In this document: positions 60,627-64,000 of the stretch, piece after piece
How positions within the stretch are numbered: the stretch's first letter is position 1
Layout of the letters: each line of letters begins with the position of its first letter
NCBI RefSeq assembly: GCF_030052815.1
Contig: NC_079510.1
Location: 25,232,823 to 25,296,822 of the forward strand
Length of the DNA stretch: 64,000 nucleotides
Direction of reading: 5' to 3'
From: Hevea brasiliensis
Taxonomy: Eukaryota; Streptophyta; Magnoliopsida; Malpighiales; Euphorbiaceae
Translations under genes and position numbers: made by a program
The notes under the pieces: model-generated
Database searches by the model: none
What the model was told of the DNA's origin: nothing
The model's input: the letters and a program-made list of their open reading frames with translations, nothing else

Positions 60627-61515
60627 TGTAACACCCCTCTCCCGTCTATAGTATAGCCGAGCAAGGAGTGCTACATGGCGTGCCGGAACACCTAGTATGT
60701 GATTATCTCATTTCCTGAACTCAATTTGATTTTAAGAAGTCTTTTATGTAATATTCATATCATGCTGATACTATTTTCATACTTTGATAAAATCAGTGTT
60801 TCAAAAATGGTAATAAAAATTTGGCAAGGTGCCGTCTGTATTTCGAACAAACTGTCCTTCTAAACCTGTTGAAAATAGTTTAATATGATAATATCAAAAT
60901 CTCAAATATTTCACAGTCTCTATTTCTTAGTAAAGTCAATAGACTTTTACAGTCATTAAACAGTTCCATAATACAGTCCATAATAATTCAAATATATCTA
61001 GAAAATCTCCATGTTATTTACTATGTACAAAATATTACAAACTTTAGTGCTTTCATAACATTACCAAATACAAGGCCGAATTTCAAAAATACAACAAAAG
61101 TACAAAATACAAGATATCCTAAGTCCTACCATGTATGCAATGCAGTGCAGTGCAGATGACTCTGGACTCCTGTGTAGATCTGATGTCTCACCCAATCGTA
61201 GGTCTGCTGGGCTCCCCAGCTGTGTCTCCAATACCTACACATTACAAAAGCAACGCGCTAAGTAATTTTGCTTAGTGGTGCCAAATATAAAGAAATATAC
61301 ACTAAAATAAAGTAAATAAAGTGTTTACGAATTTTTGGTGGTGCTGTATGTCAGTAGACTGGATTTAGCTATTTGAATTTAATAGTACTTGAATTACTGC
61401 CCATGTAGCCTATACACTGACCAGACTGGATAAATGGATATACTGGCACTAGGTACCTAGTACCTCGGGCTGTCACACCATCGATCACAAAGTGTCTCCC
61501 GGTGTGCAAATAGTG

Positions 61516-61586
61516 TGGCTAAAAAGCCATATAGTCAATCTGGCGATAAGCCAAGAATAAATACACAATATGTATAGCCGTAGGCT
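61516..61586 (-). other. AGCC/GGCT hairpin cluster in LTR B
   Basis: TGGCTAAAAAGCCA (61516-61529), TGGCGATAAGCCA (61541-61553) and TAGCCGTAGGCTA (61574-61586) are perfect short inverted repeats in a row. Solo LTR S has AGCCTATGGCT (50031-50041) and TGGCTTATTAGCCA (50088-50101) at the matching place. Confidence 0.6.
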
Positions 61587-62469
61587 ATTAAAGTCATAGT
61601 GTGGCATAATAAGCCGTAAAAACACAGTACGGCATGAAGCCATTTACAGAACAGCTGTCAGAATCCTATTGGCATGCCAACCTATCCAAACTAGTCAACT
61701 AGGCAAACTAGGGCACATTACAAATTAATTGTTTAATTCATCAATTTTTTTAGGGTTTACTAGCTATTATGTAATTCATAAGTCAATGCATATGTTGACC
61801 TTTTTAGGTACTATGGATAAGTTGTTTCTAGCATCAACATGTCACATATTGTAATTCAATATGCTGCCAATATAGTGCAATTTACCATTTTTATAAGTTG
61901 GCATTCATTGCCAAATTGCTTCAAGTATCATTGTATGTAAATGTCAAATTCTCAATTTTTGGTGTGCTAGATTGGTCTAGCTTAAAGTCCTATTTCTCTT
62001 GGTTTTGAGCTTCTGGTCAAAGAAGAAAATTGTAGCTCTATGTCTTATTGCACTGGGAGCAAAATTTCAAGTCATTCTGAGTTGTATAGACCAAGATATG
62101 GTCAATTTACTAACGCTGAACAGATTGCACCTTTAGTGTAAAATTTGGTCAATTTTAGGTCACTTTTAGTTCTGGCAGTTTTGGTACCCGAACTTGTGCA
62201 AGCTATTTGACTTGGTTCTGGCCATTTCTGGGCTTTGGTGTCTTCATAAGAATTTTATCTCTATGTCTAAGCTATCCATGGTAAAAATTTCAGGTCAATT
62301 GGACCTGTTTTGAGTGAGTTATGGTCATCCTAATGATTACTGTTTATATGGTCAAAAATATGGGTTGCAAGGCTGCCATTCCGGATTTGGTCATTTTTAA
62401 GGTCAGTTTCTAGGTAGAATTTTAGCAACATTTCTACATGAAAGTTGGCCTATTTGGTGTCTATTTTCA

Positions 62470-62484
62470 CCCCCCCCCCCCCCC
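62470..62484. repeat. C15 homopolymer
   Basis: Fifteen consecutive C. Related LTRs have a short TCACCTCTAATTGG-like sequence here, so this is a local expansion or an assembly artefact. Confidence 0.9.
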
Positions 62485-63812
62485 ATTAGCCTCATACCAA
62501 TTGGGTTCACAGTTTAGCACTTATGACCTAATTTAGGTACTGCCATCGATACACAACCCGCACAAAACACTTACACTTCCAATTTGATATTCCTTCTCCT
62601 CCTCATTACTTCAATATTCAATCAATGGCACTTCCATATATATATATTGTACACAATTCTAGTAAGCATATTGGGCAGAACACTTAAGTGCTCAATGCAC
62701 ACAATTCACCATTCAAGTTCAATATTCACTTCCACCAAAATTCAACATATCTCAATATCAATATTACACATACACTTCAATGTACTCATACTTCCATATC
62801 ACTTACACATGCTGTCCACAATTTAACACTATCATATTTCATTAATAAACTTCATATTCACACACAAATTCATGATATTATAGGCTGCCAAACATGGCAA
62901 TTTGCCAAAGCATCAAGGTCCCATTTCAAACCCTTAATTCAAGCACTAATATGCACATACTTAGATTTTAACTTACTAATCCTTCCATTTGAGTTAATCA
63001 ACCATAATTTCCATCCATTAGAGGCAAGAAAAACTCAAATACAACAAATATTCATGGCTACCGAAAGTGGACAATTACATATCTCACTATTCTCTTCATT
63101 TCTCTTCACCAAAATACTCACCTCAACCTAAACACAAGGTTTACTAAAGCAAGAGAGAGGTTTTGGACACTTACAACTTTTGGAGCTTATCAAAACTTCA
63201 CCAAGTCTTATTTTTCTTGTTGACAATATCTTCCCCAAGGTGAGTAGGCAAGTTTTAATGAAAGAACCAAGTGGAAAGGATAGCTTGATTCAAGGTTGCA
63301 TGAGCTTCCTCACTTTTGACCATGGAGTTTCTTTCATGGAGGAATTCGGCTGGTTTATGGAGCAAGGTTGAAGATGATGATTTTTGTCCACAATTAACTT
63401 AGATAAGTGTCCCATGGCTGGAGTTAGTGGAGCACTAAGCAATAGTTTAATGGTTAATTAGTTAAAGTTTCCTTATTTGCTCATTTATCTCAATTCTTTT
63501 ACTATTTACATAATGTATCTCAATTTAATTTTTCATAACATTTCCTAAGTGTAATATCATTTATTTTTAATGGACATTGAGGTCAAAAGGCAACTCTTGG
63601 TGTCAAATGACCAAAATGCCCCACTTCGGGTTATATTCCCAATTTTTTGGTAACACCGATTTTTGTCTGTTTCTCGATTTTTCATTTTTCTTTATACTAA
63701 TTTATTAATTTTTCTTTGATATTTATAGTGTCAATTACATTTCAATAAACCTTTACTTACGTCCCGAAATTTAATTCCGAGGGTTCCCCACAGTCCTGGG
63801 GTCGGCAACGAC

Positions 63813-63859
63813 CTTCCTGATGTATTCACCCATCGCTGCGGTGCCAGCTCGTTTAACTT
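63813..63859 (-). promoter_or_regulatory. 5S rRNA-like A/C-box block (LTR B)
   Basis: The minus strand has AAGTTAAACGAGC, 12 bases, GATGGGTGA, a degenerate gap, then AGGAAG. The A-box part is well kept; the C-box part has decayed. Confidence 0.45.
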
Positions 63860-64000
63860 AGCTTCATTTTCTCTCTCTTTCATTCTTCTTTGATTTTTCT
63901 TGTATTTTCTTTTTATTTATTTCATCGTTATATGTCTGTTCACTATCATCGAAGTGTAGCTCCAGACATCCTGACTTGCCTGGACTGATATTTGGCCACT

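Larger units (their letters stand above)
60627..64000 (-). repeat. Gypsy LTR B, cut by window end
   Basis: The plus strand starts TGTAACACCCCT, the mirror of the 3' end of LTR S. By comparison with S the LTR should end about 40-50 bases beyond the window. Its right part (63640-63860) resembles the start of the E3 LTR instead, sharing the GGTAACACCGATTTTTGTC module. Contents include CTAAG/CTTAG (61258-61275), an AGCC/GGCT hairpin cluster (61500-61590), C15 (62470-62484) and a 5S-like block (63813-63859). Short open frames at 62584-63371 have no recognisable domain and are not called as genes. Confidence 0.85.

Noticed and set aside
62584..63371. Cluster of short plus-strand open frames in LTR B
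   Set aside because: They lie inside an LTR, have no recognisable domain, and equivalent LTRs do not keep them open.
1..64000. CRISPR array, bacterial genes or a captured plant gene
   Set aside because: No regular spacer-repeat structure, no operons, and every substantial frame resolves into gag/pol or LTR sequence.

Overview
The window is repeat DNA from a flowering plant nuclear genome, probably a woody eudicot. A Euphorbiaceae-like species is only an impression. It is AT-rich, with no bacterial-style operons, no tRNA or rRNA genes and no cellular gene that I can support. Everything recognisable is LTR-retrotransposon DNA: Ty3/gypsy elements of the chromodomain (Tekay/Del-like) type and two Ty1/copia elements. 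Every coding region is broken by stops or frameshifts, so no intact protein is expected.

The layout is a nest of insertions, which target-site duplications (TSDs) let me order. Outermost are an LTR cut by the window start (1-2720), an old plus-strand gypsy relic (2721-7073) and a truncated minus-strand SIRE-like copia, C2 (7074-11506). The C2 LTR is split by gypsy-type LTR A (11507-12204, resuming 60494-60626). LTR A is split by plus-strand copia C1 (12205-60493, TSD AGAGA) and again by minus-strand LTR B (60627 to the window end). The C1 3' LTR is split by minus-strand gypsy G1 (20092-58587, TSD TTTCT/ATTCT). G1 carries three further insertions: complete minus-strand gypsy G2 (21031-31464, TSD CATAT) in its 3' LTR, complete plus-strand gypsy E3 (35677-47646, TSD CCTGT) in its integrase, and solo LTR S (47876-51290, TSD AAATC) 229 bp away in the same integrase.

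Each complete gypsy element runs LTR (2.7-3.6 kb), initiator-Met-tRNA primer site, gag with a CCHC knuckle, protease, reverse transcriptase, RNase H, integrase with chromodomain-like tail, polypurine tract, LTR. C1 lacks a recognisable protease and carries an internal duplication.

The best leads are structures inside the LTRs. (1) A block about 170-220 bp from the LTR start resembles the A and C boxes of plant 5S rRNA genes. It occurs in seven LTR copies from five LTR groups, in full-size gypsy elements. (2) A series of small hairpins in the 3' part of the LTRs shows compensatory changes between copies. (3) G1 has a 91-nt intron-like GT...AG insertion in integrase. (4) A young 724-bp tandem duplication spans the G1 pol/3' LTR border. 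Substitution counts quoted are hand counts over short stretches.
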